From Erythrobacter ani (GTDB lineage: Bacteria; Pseudomonadota; Alphaproteobacteria; Sphingomonadales; Sphingomonadaceae), in contig NZ_JAGSPB010000003.1 in assembly GCF_019204025.1 (NCBI RefSeq), positions 372,001-436,000 on the forward strand: 64,000 bases of DNA. Reading direction: 5' to 3'. The notes under the pieces are model-generated. The model saw only the letters and a list, made by a program, of their open reading frames with translations, searched no databases and was not told where the DNA came from. The position numbers and the translations under genes were made by a program. The first letter of the stretch is position 1, and each line of letters begins with the position of its first letter. Of this stretch, positions 27,500 through 36,652 are shown piece after piece.

Positions 27500-28710
27500 T
27501 CGACGCAGCTGCTCTCGATATCTTTCTGGGTAAGACGCGCGTTGGAACCATTGCGCGCCTCGATGGAGATGCGAGCATCTTCACATTCGACGAAGTCTAC
27601 CTTGCCGACCAGGATCGGCCAACGCTGTCGCTGGCCTACAAGGACGCGAACGGCGAAATCATTGCCGAGACACGCAGCTATCGAACGAAGATTGAGCCGT
27701 TCTTCTCCAACCTCCTTCCCGAAGGCACGCTTCGCGACTACCTGGCCCGCCGCGCGGGCGTGAAAGCCATGCGCGAGTACCACCTTCTCGCACAGCTCGG
27801 GCACGATCTTCCCGGCGCAGTGCGCGCCGTCGCCGTCGATGCCGAGGAAACGGAGGCCGACGAGCTAGATGAAGAAGCGGCGGGGAAGCAGGCAGAGCGC
27901 GCGCTGCGCTTCTCGCTTGCCGGCGTGCAACTCAAATTCTCGGCGATCAAAGCCCAGGGCAAGAATGGCGGACTGACGATCCCAGTCACAGGCAGCGGCG
28001 GCGACTGGATCGTCAAGCTGCCCTCTGCGAGACATCCGGACGTGCCCGAGGCTGAATTCGCAGCGATGAAACTGGCGGCAAAGATCGGGATCGACGTACC
28101 TGAAATCGACCTTTTGTCCCTCGATCAGATCGATGGCATACCCGAAGGTATCACCCGTTACGGAGAGTCCGCTTTTGCCATCCGGCGCTTTGACCGGGGG
28201 GAAGAAGGACCAGTGCACACCGAAGACTTCGCCCAAGTGTTCGGTGTCTTTGCAGACGATAAATACGAGAATGCGAGCTACCGCCAGATCCTCAATGTGC
28301 TGGCGATCGAGACCGATGAGCAAAGCGTGGTCGAATTCGTCCGCCGGCTCACCTACTCGGTGCTGATCGGTAATGGCGACATGCACCTCAAGAACTGGTC
28401 GTTGATTTATCCGGACCGGCGCAACGCGCTGCTGGCACCTGCCTATGACTTGCTTTCGACGCTCGCCTATATCCCAGGCGACGATGCTGCGCTCAAATTT
28501 GATGGCTCGCGCGAGTGGGCGTCCTACACCTATGATGTACTCGAGGCGATCGCCGACAAGGCAAGGCTGCCTGCAAGGCTGATCACCGCGACAGCGAAGG
28601 ATGTCGTTGCACGGTTCGATGACGCCTGGAGCAGCGAAAGCGGACACCTGCCCTTCCCCGACGATGTGCGAAGCGCGATTGAGAGGCATCGCAAGACTCT
28701 TGCGATCTGA
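27496..28710 (+). CDS. hipA: HipA-like serine/threonine kinase toxin
   Basis: 404 residues. The HipA N-terminal subdomain (VGTIARLDGDASIFTFDEVY, then EPFFSNLLPEG) precedes the kinase core with RFSLAGVQLKFSA (P-loop-like region), WIVKLPSARHPDVPEAE, catalytic loop NGDMHLKNWS and metal-binding DLLST. HipA kinases phosphorylate aminoacyl-tRNA synthetases such as GltX and cause dormancy. All key residues are present, so it is probably active. With hipB it forms an addiction module that would stabilise the element. Confidence 0.92.
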   Translation: MIDAAALDIFLGKTRVGTIARLDGDASIFTFDEVYLADQDRPTLSLAYKDANGEIIAETRSYRTKIEPFFSNLLPEGTLRDYLARRAGVKAMREYHLLAQLGHDLPGAVRAVAVDAEETEADELDEEAAGKQAERALRFSLAGVQLKFSAIKAQGKNGGLTIPVTGSGGDWIVKLPSARHPDVPEAEFAAMKLAAKIGIDVPEIDLLSLDQIDGIPEGITRYGESAFAIRRFDRGEEGPVHTEDFAQVFGVFADDKYENASYRQILNVLAIETDEQSVVEFVRRLTYSVLIGNGDMHLKNWSLIYPDRRNALLAPAYDLLSTLAYIPGDDAALKFDGSREWASYTYDVLEAIADKARLPARLITATAKDVVARFDDAWSSESGHLPFPDDVRSAIERHRKTLAI

Positions 28711-28804
28711 GAGTAGTTCCGAAATCCGGCCGTTCGCGCGCGGGCACGACCCTAAAGTACTGCCGGACCCAACGCGTCTGAAATTTGCTGCGCAAGGCGG
28801 CCTT

Positions 28805-31717
28805 TCAAATCCCGAAATCCAGTGTCTTGCTCTTGCTTCGGGCGATTTCCTTTTCGGCCTTGTTGGCCTCTTCCGGTTTCAGCTGATCAAGTTCGCCGTT
28901 TTTCTTTTCTGTCGGGGCCACCTGTGCGGTGACCTCGAGGGCCGAGGCCTTCTCTCCTTTGTTGCGTGCCACGGCTGCTCCGAGCCTGTCCGAACTATCG
29001 ACGACCAGTGTCAGGTGATCGCGCAGCCTCGTGATCGTCACCAGGAACGTCTTCTGGTTCGACAGGTTGCGCTCGCGGCTGTCCATGACGGCTATGCCGC
29101 GATCGGATGTCAGACCCTGCGCCATGTGGGCGTTGAGCGCATAGGCAAGATCGATCCGCTTCAGCATCGGATCGTCCTTTTTGAGCTCGACCTGGTCTCC
29201 CTTGGAAGTTTCGAAAGTGACCTTCCCGCCGACAACGGCAACCACCCTGGCCTGGTCGGCATTGAACAGGCCGCGGCGATGATCGTTGCGGGTCCATCGG
29301 ATCCGGTCGCCTTCATGGATCTCGAGCTTCCTCGGCTCATGCAAAGTCAGATTCTGGTCGCCCTTCCCTGCCCTGATCCGTGCCGGGTCGAACCGGAACC
29401 GCTTGCCGCGCTTGTCCGCAACTTCGACCTGCCTGCCCTTCCGGTCCTGTCCCAGGACACGATACTCGCCCGCTGACAGTCCCAGGGCCTGTTGCTTTCT
29501 CGAGACCTCGAGCACCCGGCCAGGCTGGTAGGCTGACAGATGTCGCAGTTCTTCGCGGGTCGTGTTGACGCGATCCAGCACTCCAAGCTCGGCCTTGCCC
29601 GGTCCGATCTCGCCATTGGCGAGAAGTCCCTGCTGGACGGCAGCATTGACCGCAGAGCGGATGGCGCGGCCCGAAGCGTAGATCGAGGTGCGCGAGCGGG
29701 TGTCCTTGTCGAGCGCCAACCAGGTGTTAGCCGCGACCAGCGCGCCATCGCCCCTGGCCTCGAGTGTGTGCGGCTGCAGGTGACGCAGCGCCGTGCGCAC
29801 ATCGCCCGCCTGCGCTGCCGCCTGCGCCTCGCGAACGACAGGGTCGCGCGCGCGCAGGTTGGTCGCCATTTCAGCGCGCGCCATGCCTGTCCGCTGCAGG
29901 AGCGCGAAGGGTTTGCCCGCATCGACTGCGCCGAGCTGCTTGCGGTCCCCCATCAGGACCAGGCGGTGAACGTCAGCCAGATTGGCGAGACGGACGAGCT
30001 TTTCCTTGTCCTCGTTTGAGACCATCGATGCTTCGTCGAGCACCAGCACATGGTCTTTCAGTGCCGCCTTTGCCTCCGCGCGAAGCGCCGCGTTGCCGGG
30101 ATCGTCGAGCAGCTTTTTCCAGCCACCAAGAAAGCGGGCCAGCGTCTGCGAGCCGATACCGGTGTCGCGTTCGAGCATCTGGACGAGAGTGTTTTGGATT
30201 GCGAGGCCAATGACCGAGTGGCCCTCGTCGCGCAGCACCTCAGCGACTGGCTTCAGAACACTGCTCTTGCCGGCACCGGCAATTCCCTGGACCGCGATCG
30301 TTCGATCCTCGGACGTCAGGATCAGCTTCGCCGCCCCGAGCTGACCCTCGTTGAGACGGAACCCCTGCCCTGTCATTGCAGCGGCCTGGACACGATCAGT
30401 CGCGCTTTCCGGCTCAACTGCAGATGAGCTCGCACCCTTGCCGGCGGCAACCTCGGACACGATCCGCTGCTCGGTCAGCACCTCGTCACGCGAGGCGAGC
30501 CAGTCCTTGTGCTCTCCCATCCCTGCTATGAGATCGCCAGAGCGCACCAAGGCGCGGGTCCGTTTCTCGATATCAGCAATCGTCGCTGGCAACCCGAAAT
30601 CGAGCGCAGCCTTGTAGAGCGCGGTGCGCTCGAAGGCAGCCTCGCGCTGCGAAAGATGACGCACCGCCGAAGCGACGGCCTGTGCCGCTGCGATCGTTTC
30701 ACGGTCCTGTCTGAGGACCGACTTGGGCACAAGCGGATCAGCCGGATCGCCCCTGACATGCGCGACGAAGCGTCCCAGCCATGCGCGCCCGCGCTCGACA
30801 AGCGAGCCGAACCTGCCAGTTTCGATCGACTGTTTCAGTGAGCGGGTCTGCGCCCGCTCGACCAAGGGCGCGAGGTCCAGCCCGATCGATTTCGCGGTGT
30901 CGCTCCATTGCATGCCGAGGGCCTCGCGGTCCTCGATCCCGTCCTTGCTCGCGCGCGTATCGAGCGCGGCAATGCGGCCCGCTTCAAGACCAGAACCGCG
31001 CCGTGCATCGAGCACTTCCTGGCGGCGGCTCGAGAACGCCATGACCTGTTCGCGGGTGATACCGCGCGCTTCGAAATTGCCGTGCTTGAGGGTCGGTCCC
31101 GGCTCATAGCCAAGCTTCTCGACCGCGACGCGAAAGCGCGCCATTGCGATAGAATTGAGCGTGGTGTTGAGCTGCCAGAGCCGATCATTCTTGAGCGTTC
31201 GCCACTTGCCGTCCTTGCCTTGCGTGACATTGGCGATGACCGCATGGAAATGGAGGTTCGGCTCCTGGTTACGGTTGGTGTCGTGCTGGAACAGGCCGAT
31301 CGCGAGGTTCCCGGTGGCCTGTGTGACGGTTTTGCCTTTCTCGACCATCCGGGTCTCGGCCGCATTCTTCTCAGCCCAGTGCAGCGCTTCGAGGACGGCT
31401 TCGCGGTAGGCGGCAATGATCCGCTCATCCTTCCCGACGAGCGCCAGCAGCGACCAGCTCTTGGGAACGGAGAAAGTGAGGTCTGTACCCGGGCGGTGTG
31501 CCTGCCCGGGATTGCCGACGCTGCTGCCGTCGGGCAGCTCGCCTCTCAGCAACGCGTCGAACGTTTGGGCCTCGACCTTGCCATTGAGACCAAGGCGCTT
31601 TGCACCCTCGCCCACCCACTGCCCCGAACGGTCGGCATCGGCGCTCGCGTAGTAATTGTCCGAGGCGAAGTAGCTCGCCGCGGCCGAAGGCGAGCGGACA
31701 TTGGCGACGGAAAGCAT
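28805..31717 (-). CDS. MobF-family relaxase/helicase (TraA/TrwC-like)
   Basis: 970 residues. The N-terminal TrwC relaxase domain has catalytic tyrosine candidates at Tyr16, Tyr22 and Tyr23 (SYFASDNYYA) and the three-histidine metal site His145, His156, His158 in QHDTNRNQEPNLHFHAV. A RecD-like helicase follows, with P-loop VQGIAGAGKSS (about 477-486) and DEASMV. The C-terminus has SF1 motif VI-like LNAHMAQGLTSDRGIAVMD and a charged tail. It nicks oriT and leads the strand into the recipient. It follows traD by 48 bases in the same minus-strand operon. Confidence 0.95.
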   Translation of the reverse strand: MLSVANVRSPSAAASYFASDNYYASADADRSGQWVGEGAKRLGLNGKVEAQTFDALLRGELPDGSSVGNPGQAHRPGTDLTFSVPKSWSLLALVGKDERIIAAYREAVLEALHWAEKNAAETRMVEKGKTVTQATGNLAIGLFQHDTNRNQEPNLHFHAVIANVTQGKDGKWRTLKNDRLWQLNTTLNSIAMARFRVAVEKLGYEPGPTLKHGNFEARGITREQVMAFSSRRQEVLDARRGSGLEAGRIAALDTRASKDGIEDREALGMQWSDTAKSIGLDLAPLVERAQTRSLKQSIETGRFGSLVERGRAWLGRFVAHVRGDPADPLVPKSVLRQDRETIAAAQAVASAVRHLSQREAAFERTALYKAALDFGLPATIADIEKRTRALVRSGDLIAGMGEHKDWLASRDEVLTEQRIVSEVAAGKGASSSAVEPESATDRVQAAAMTGQGFRLNEGQLGAAKLILTSEDRTIAVQGIAGAGKSSVLKPVAEVLRDEGHSVIGLAIQNTLVQMLERDTGIGSQTLARFLGGWKKLLDDPGNAALRAEAKAALKDHVLVLDEASMVSNEDKEKLVRLANLADVHRLVLMGDRKQLGAVDAGKPFALLQRTGMARAEMATNLRARDPVVREAQAAAQAGDVRTALRHLQPHTLEARGDGALVAANTWLALDKDTRSRTSIYASGRAIRSAVNAAVQQGLLANGEIGPGKAELGVLDRVNTTREELRHLSAYQPGRVLEVSRKQQALGLSAGEYRVLGQDRKGRQVEVADKRGKRFRFDPARIRAGKGDQNLTLHEPRKLEIHEGDRIRWTRNDHRRGLFNADQARVVAVVGGKVTFETSKGDQVELKKDDPMLKRIDLAYALNAHMAQGLTSDRGIAVMDSRERNLSNQKTFLVTITRLRDHLTLVVDSSDRLGAAVARNKGEKASALEVTAQVAPTEKKNGELDQLKPEEANKAEKEIARSKSKTLDFGI

Positions 31718-31765
31718 GTGCTGGGATCACTTTCTCTTGGCCCTCGTCCCCTCCCCTGTTGGGCG

Positions 31766-34105
31766 TCACATGTCCGGATCAAAGTCCCCGTAATCGTGAC
31801 CATGGTCCTGCCCCTGATCGGCATCGCGACCCTGCTTCGCTGCACCGCCAAGCAGCGACTTCTGCTGCTCTTCCTGGAGCCTCTGGTCAGCCTTGCCGCG
31901 CGCATCCTGCGCCCGCTGATGCGATGCGGGATCGGGAATGTCAGACCTCGCTGAAGGTGCATCCCGTTGCTCCTTGCCGCGTTGCTCCTCGGCTTTCGAA
32001 GACAGAGGAAGGTCGGATTGAGCCGGCCGCTGAGGGTCTGATGTCCCCCTTTCCTCTTGCGCATTCGGATCGCGACGCTTCCTTGTCTGGTCCGGTCGAG
32101 CCTGATCGCCCTTGTTGCTGCGACGGGTCCGGCGCAGTTCCTTTTTGTCTTCCTGGTCGGCTTTCTTTTCAGCGCTGTCGGAGCGATCGTGCGCGACCCT
32201 CAACCGTCGAGGATCACCATCATTGTCGCCTGTTTCAGAGGCTGCTCCGGCACCGCCACCTGCTCCTTCTTTGTCATCACCGTGGCGGGCCTGTGGTGGT
32301 AGCTTAGGCATATCCCGGGGAATGAAGCCTTCGGCCACCCGAGGCCAGTTGCGCGGTTCGAGGACCACGGGTGCCGCCGGAAATCCTTCGGGAAACTTGA
32401 TGAAACCATGTAGGTTCTTGAGCTTCATCAGCTCGTCGGGAAGCAGCAGTGGGACGACCTGGCGCCGGGGCGTCAGGCTGACCGCATCGCGCGCATTGTT
32501 GTAGCCGTAGCTGTATCCTTCCTCCATCTCGCGAACCTCGCGGTGGCCGATAATATCGGAACACCAGGTGGCGGTCTCGCGGTCTGCTGTGCCGAGGATC
32601 AGCTTGGTTCGGGCAAGCGAGGACAGGGTCATGGCCATGTTCTCGCCGTAGACATCCTTGAGCTTGGCAAAGGCATGGATCCCGGTGACGATCGCGCCCC
32701 CGAAATTGCGCGCGGTCTGGAGGCCCTTCTCGAGCGAAGGCAGGCGATGCAGCGCGCCAAGTTCGTCGATCAGGAACCAGAGCCTGATGTCCCGCGAGCG
32801 CTGGCCCGCCATCAGCGTAATGATCGCGGTGTCGAGCCACAGGGTGAGCAGCTGCGAGAGCACGCTCATGTCGATGTAGCGCGCGGACAGAAACAGGATA
32901 GAGCGCGGTTCACCTGCCCCGTTGACCCACTCGCGGACCGAAAAGGGCGTCCCGTCTTCGGGCAGCATCTGGAGCGCCTTGGCGTTGACATTGAACACTG
33001 CACGCACCGATTCCGCCATGCGCGCCGCGCTCGGCGTGCTGATGGGACCGGCCATGGTATCTTCGACGAGACGGTGCAGATCGGAGAGATCGGCGTTCAT
33101 GAGTTCGTGGGCGAGCGCGGCGTTGGTGCCCCGCCCTGCTTCGGCGAGCTTGAGACAGGTCTCGACGAACAGCGTGCGCGCGGCGAGCACCCAGAACTGT
33201 TCGGCGCCGCCCCCATCGTGCGGGACGAGGGACTCCGCTGCGGCATGGAATTCGGCACGCGTGGAGCAATCGTTGAACACGCTCCAGGCGGGGCAACGCG
33301 CGTCGAGCGGGTTGAGAATGATGTCGCGTTTGGGATCGTAGAAGGTTTCGACAAAGGCCCCAGTAAGATCGAAAATGACCGCACGTTCGCCCCGTTCACG
33401 GATCTCCCTGGTAAGCTCGGTTAGGACGACGGTCTTGCCTGTCCCGGTTGTGCCAACAAGCATCGCGTGACTCTGCTCAAGCCGCCAGGGCCAGCTGACC
33501 CCGGCCAGATGCGCGGGAGAATAGAAGCCCGCATCCCGCAGCGAAGCCGACCCGGCCAGACGCCAGCGCCAGCCCAACGCATCGCCATACTCGCGGGCAC
33601 GGGCATCGCGGTTGTGTGCAGCGATCTCGCGGCTAAGGTCGCGCAAGGTAGCAAGCTCCGCCCCGCGTACATGCTTCTTTTGTTTGGACTTCTCGCCGAA
33701 GCGTTCGGCAACCCACCAGAAGAGCGCGAAGAGCGGCGCAAGAATGAACCCTGCAAGCCACAAGGCGCTGATGACCGCGCTCTGGAAAAGCGCGACCGCT
33801 TCGCGCATCGGCGGGTAATCGGTCACCACGGAAATGGGAAATGCGACGAGGCTCCCATCGGCCAGCTTGAGGTTCACAAGCTTGTCTGGATCGAACTCCA
33901 TGAAGGCATAGCCAGAGGCATAGGCATGCATCCACAGGAGGTAGACATGGTACTCGTCTAGCGCCCCGCTTACGTCCCAATAGACGAGGCCGAGAACGAC
34001 CAGGAGGGTCACGATCAGGGGCCCCTTGAGGCCTGCGGCAAACATGAAGCCGAAATGCCCGAGGAGCTGGCTGCCACGGGTGAAGTTGACGAGATTATGC
34101 TTCAT
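31766..34105 (-). CDS. traD: TraD, T4SS coupling protein ATPase
   Basis: 779 residues from ATG 34105 (ATG 34108 is equally possible). Two N-terminal membrane segments (about 28-43 and 105-131) are followed by P-loop LVGTTGTGKT (218-225), Walker B LWFLIDELGALHRL and RETATWCSDIIG. The last 150 residues are hydrophilic, rich in Asp/Glu/Lys/Gln, as in TraD tails that contact the relaxosome. It docks the relaxase-DNA complex to the channel. Its start overlaps the small upstream gene. Confidence 0.94.
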   Translation of the reverse strand: MKHNLVNFTRGSQLLGHFGFMFAAGLKGPLIVTLLVVLGLVYWDVSGALDEYHVYLLWMHAYASGYAFMEFDPDKLVNLKLADGSLVAFPISVVTDYPPMREAVALFQSAVISALWLAGFILAPLFALFWWVAERFGEKSKQKKHVRGAELATLRDLSREIAAHNRDARAREYGDALGWRWRLAGSASLRDAGFYSPAHLAGVSWPWRLEQSHAMLVGTTGTGKTVVLTELTREIRERGERAVIFDLTGAFVETFYDPKRDIILNPLDARCPAWSVFNDCSTRAEFHAAAESLVPHDGGGAEQFWVLAARTLFVETCLKLAEAGRGTNAALAHELMNADLSDLHRLVEDTMAGPISTPSAARMAESVRAVFNVNAKALQMLPEDGTPFSVREWVNGAGEPRSILFLSARYIDMSVLSQLLTLWLDTAIITLMAGQRSRDIRLWFLIDELGALHRLPSLEKGLQTARNFGGAIVTGIHAFAKLKDVYGENMAMTLSSLARTKLILGTADRETATWCSDIIGHREVREMEEGYSYGYNNARDAVSLTPRRQVVPLLLPDELMKLKNLHGFIKFPEGFPAAPVVLEPRNWPRVAEGFIPRDMPKLPPQARHGDDKEGAGGGAGAASETGDNDGDPRRLRVAHDRSDSAEKKADQEDKKELRRTRRSNKGDQARPDQTRKRRDPNAQEERGTSDPQRPAQSDLPLSSKAEEQRGKEQRDAPSARSDIPDPASHQRAQDARGKADQRLQEEQQKSLLGGAAKQGRDADQGQDHGHDYGDFDPDM

Positions 34106-34424
34106 CATCGCCTCCCATGGGTCGGGGTGCAACGATACCGAGGCGCTCCAGCCGGCGCTGGTAGGCTGCGACCGTTCTGTCGCGCAGTGTGCTGTCGGGA
34201 TGATGCGTAAGCAGCGCATCCAATGCGACCGTGATGAAGATGTTCTGGCGCACTGGATCGGTCGCCGGGGTCCTCAGATCAGCTTCGGTTGCGCGCTGCC
34301 AGGCATCGAAGATGCAATCGCAAACAACGATACTCGCGCTGACCCTGCGCTCTTCTGCTTGTTTCCTGATCCATTCGGCGATCAGGGGCGTGACATAGGT
34401 CACGAACCGGTGGTGTCTTTGCAT
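34095..34424 (-). CDS. Small ribbon-helix-helix-like protein, putative relaxosome accessory factor
   Basis: 109 residues. The N-terminal RFVTYVTPLIAEWIRKQAEE followed by RRVSASIVVCDCIFDAWQ reads as a beta strand plus two helices, like RHH proteins of the TraY/MobC/TrwA kind. The rest is helical. It is first in the operon with traD and the relaxase, overlapping traD by 11 bases. A role in binding oriT is inferred from fold and position. The upstream region holds a GTTC-rich stretch and a TTTTCCTACA motif. Confidence 0.6.
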   Translation of the reverse strand: MQRHHRFVTYVTPLIAEWIRKQAEERRVSASIVVCDCIFDAWQRATEADLRTPATDPVRQNIFITVALDALLTHHPDSTLRDRTVAAYQRRLERLGIVAPRPMGGDDEA

Positions 34425-34665
34425 TTTTCCAAGTTCCTTGTGTTCAAAGAACCTGGCTCACCCTTCGAAAGGCAAGTGCCACTCTAGGCCGCAGCATGGG
34501 GTGTAGGAAAACGGAAAATTCACATCGCTTTTCAGCAGATTAAACGGATCTGTGCCGACTCGGCACGGACGAGAAAGCAAGTGGACCGCATCCGGCACAG
34601 AAGATGGTATCAGCGCATTTTCGTGAATTCGTGAAGCAATTCCGCGCCTTCCATTGCAGCACCCG
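34425..34665. promoter_or_regulatory. Promoter region of relaxase operon, candidate oriT region
   Basis: No gene is supported. It holds CGTTTTCCTACACC (minus strand, 34500-34513), identical over 14 bases to the site at 58470-58483; a hairpin GTGCCGA-C-TCGGCAC at 34552-34566; and closely spaced GTTC/GAAC elements at 34433-34452. Lying upstream of the relaxosome genes it is a reasonable place for oriT, but no nick site is recognised. Confidence 0.4.
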
Positions 34666-34680
34666 CTGCGTACGGTGTGC
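34666..34680 (+). repeat. Left direct repeat (putative attL) of nested island
   Basis: CTGCGTACGGTGTGC, identical to 43025-43039. Just before it GCAGC-ACCC-GCTGC forms an inverted repeat whose right arm runs into the direct repeat, as in core sites of tyrosine recombinases. Confidence 0.75.
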
Positions 34681-34904
34681 TGGGTCAAGCCCATTCTCAA
34701 GTGCACGTCATTGACCAGGAAATTTGCCCGAAAGAATCCCGCAGAAAATTGTTGGATTTCAAGTTGGATAGGCGGCGGCGCGCGACAAACGAGCGCCATG
34801 TTTCCTCAAAAATGCGCGTCCACAATCGGCCCCAAGGTTCATTCAATGTTCCAGAACGGGGACCAAATAGCCAACACCAGTCCTGAAGCCAAAGACGCCG
34901 CGCT

Positions 34905-35597
34905 TCAATTCCAATGAACTTCGCAAGCGAGGTATTCTCGAAGCACCATCCTGACCCGCAACCCTGATTCCACCGTGACCTTAAAACGGTAGCGACCAGG
35001 TTGAATATCCAGCCAGCCTTCGCTGAAGGCATTGTCTTCGGCAATTAGGAGGCGATGCATCCCGCGGCTGCCCACTTCGGGCCAAACCGCCACATCATTT
35101 TGATCGTTCTCGAAAGCATCTAATGCCTCTGGAGCCATGAGGGAAAATGGCTGAAACCATATACCATCCGGCTTGTCGATCCGAGGTTCATTCATCTCAT
35201 ATGCAACATGGCAGCGAGCCAGCTTCAGCACCACATTTTCAATTCGTTTTTGGTCAAATGAGAAGACGACGCATTCATCTTCATACCGCTTCAACGCGGC
35301 TATTTCGGCTGTCAATTTGGGTCTGCCGCGCATCAATGCAGCGATTTTCTCCCTTTGCACTAACGCAGGGTTAGCATCCCCTACCATAACGCATTCCAGC
35401 AGGCAGGCGACGTAGGCTTCATCATTCGAGAAACCCTGGTTACAAGCCGCGCAAGAAGGACTGGCTGGCAAATCAGGGGGCAGCGGTTCGTCCAGAAAGA
35501 CGACGGAAGGAGCGTGATCGCGAGTCTCGTTGGGGCCTCCGCAGTGCACGCAACTTCCCTTGTTGCGGTTGTCTCCCAGGTTTTGGATTTTACGCAT
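34905..35597 (-). CDS. HNH-like zinc-binding putative nuclease
   Basis: 230 residues from ATG 35597 (TTG 35600 possible). The N-terminus has Cys16-x2-Cys19, Asp27-His28 in TRDHAPSVVF, and Cys49-x2-Cys52-Asn53 in CAACNQGFSNDE, a treble-clef pattern of some HNH endonucleases. The remaining 170 residues are unrecognised. It lies downstream of the methyltransferase and nuclease genes, directly after the vsr relic, in the same operon. It may be a nuclease or a zinc-binding accessory protein. About 225 bases between its stop and the left repeat hold no gene. Confidence 0.6.
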   Translation of the reverse strand: MRKIQNLGDNRNKGSCVHCGGPNETRDHAPSVVFLDEPLPPDLPASPSCAACNQGFSNDEAYVACLLECVMVGDANPALVQREKIAALMRGRPKLTAEIAALKRYEDECVVFSFDQKRIENVVLKLARCHVAYEMNEPRIDKPDGIWFQPFSLMAPEALDAFENDQNDVAVWPEVGSRGMHRLLIAEDNAFSEGWLDIQPGRYRFKVTVESGLRVRMVLREYLACEVHWN

Positions 35598-35600
35598 CAA

Positions 35601-35791
35601 TCACCATCTTCGAGGAACGAGACGAGATGTGTCCGCGTTGATATCAGCATTCCCCAGTTCGCACTCCCAAACAATCGCCACGGACCAACCAAGGTCCTTC
35701 AGTGCCTCTTGTGAGCGAGCGCCTCATGCGAGGTGCCGTTCACCTTCACCGCACGGATTATTCGGCTGCGGACGGGATCGGCTTGGTCCAT
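35601..35791 (-). pseudogene. vsr: Shrunken vsr (very-short-patch repair endonuclease) relic
   Basis: Read on the minus strand from ATG 35791, the first frame gives a Vsr-like N-terminus (MDQADPVRSRIIRAVKVNGT, then SHEALAHKRH) that stops. In another frame ALKDLGWSVAIVWECELG follows, the typical Vsr C-terminal block. Only about 190 of the usual 430 or so bases remain, so the middle with most catalytic residues is deleted and the frame shifted. Vsr genes accompany Dcm-type cytosine methyltransferases, which fits the neighbouring gene. The relic fills the gap between the nuclease stop and the HNH-like start. Confidence 0.7.
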
Positions 35792-35794
35792 CTC

Positions 35795-36652
35795 CTATGA
35801 GCGTCTAATCGCGGTTGGTCCTGATTGTTGTGCGATTGCGCCATCGCGCGTTATCGTCGTAGTCCTGACGGTTTCGGAACCTTGATGAGCTACTTTGAAG
35901 TCAACGTAGCTCACTTCGGCATCATCGCCTCCGAAACATTTATGGAAGGCATTGAGCAGCTCAACATCGTCCAGCTTCTGCGCTGGTGGGTGTGAGTTAT
36001 TTCTCGGGCTAGGGGTGGTCGCGGGCATCACATAGATGCATGCGGGCGGGAGCGAGAATGGGCCAACTTCTGTCGTTCGTTCAGGCTGGTTCTCAAGTTT
36101 CGGGCACGGGCGACCCAGAGTGCCGCAGACCATATCCCAAACGACAACACCGTCTACCCGTTGTTCCCGATAAATGATTTCGGCACTCAGGCGGGTATGG
36201 ATGCCCGACCAAGCGTTATGGCGTGGATCGGCACCAGGATTTGTGCAGACGCTCCAGATAATGAATTCTTGGGCATGGGGCGGGCGCTCGAATATGTTGG
36301 TGTTATTGCCATCCAGACAGCCTTTGAGTTCGATCACCGCAGTCTTGCCGCTATTGAGCTTGACGGCATAGTCATGACGGTTGGCCTCCCCCGCAGACTC
36401 CCAGTCGACGATAAAGCCGCCATCTTGCATATAATTCAGGACGTGCTTTACGAACTCGCGCTTGTCACGCATCGTAGCGGAAAACTGACCTCGAACGCGT
36501 TCGATCGCCCCGCGAAACAAGCCGCTGTTATAGAACTCCTGATCATCCAGTCCGTGATCACCGAGCTTATGCGCTTCGGTTTTTAGTGTCTCCGCGAACG
36601 CCTCGATCTTCTTGCGAAGCTCCGCGTTCTGACAGCATGGAATTACACTCAC
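35795..36652 (-). CDS. Putative PD-(D/E)XK restriction endonuclease
   Basis: 285 residues, GTG start overlapping the methyltransferase stop by 4 bases. The likely active site is Asp94 (NRHDYAVKLN), then Glu108-Leu-Lys110 in TAVIELKG, the D-x13-E-x-K pattern of PD-(D/E)XK nucleases. The N-terminus is helical (KKIEAFAETLKTEAHKLGDH). No closer family or recognition site can be named. Strict coupling to a DNA methyltransferase makes a restriction role the best reading. Confidence 0.7.
   Translation of the reverse strand: MSVIPCCQNAELRKKIEAFAETLKTEAHKLGDHGLDDQEFYNSGLFRGAIERVRGQFSATMRDKREFVKHVLNYMQDGGFIVDWESAGEANRHDYAVKLNSGKTAVIELKGCLDGNNTNIFERPPHAQEFIIWSVCTNPGADPRHNAWSGIHTRLSAEIIYREQRVDGVVVWDMVCGTLGRPCPKLENQPERTTEVGPFSLPPACIYVMPATTPSPRNNSHPPAQKLDDVELLNAFHKCFGGDDAEVSYVDFKVAHQGSETVRTTTITRDGAIAQQSGPTAIRRS

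Noticed and set aside
34425..34460. SOS box upstream of the relaxase operon
   Set aside because: The GTTC copies there are separated by 5 bases, not 7, so it does not meet the consensus.
34552..34566. GTGCCGA-C-TCGGCAC hairpin as an oriT nick-site hairpin
   Set aside because: Position is suggestive, but no MobF nick sequence is recognisable, so it is kept only as part of a candidate region.
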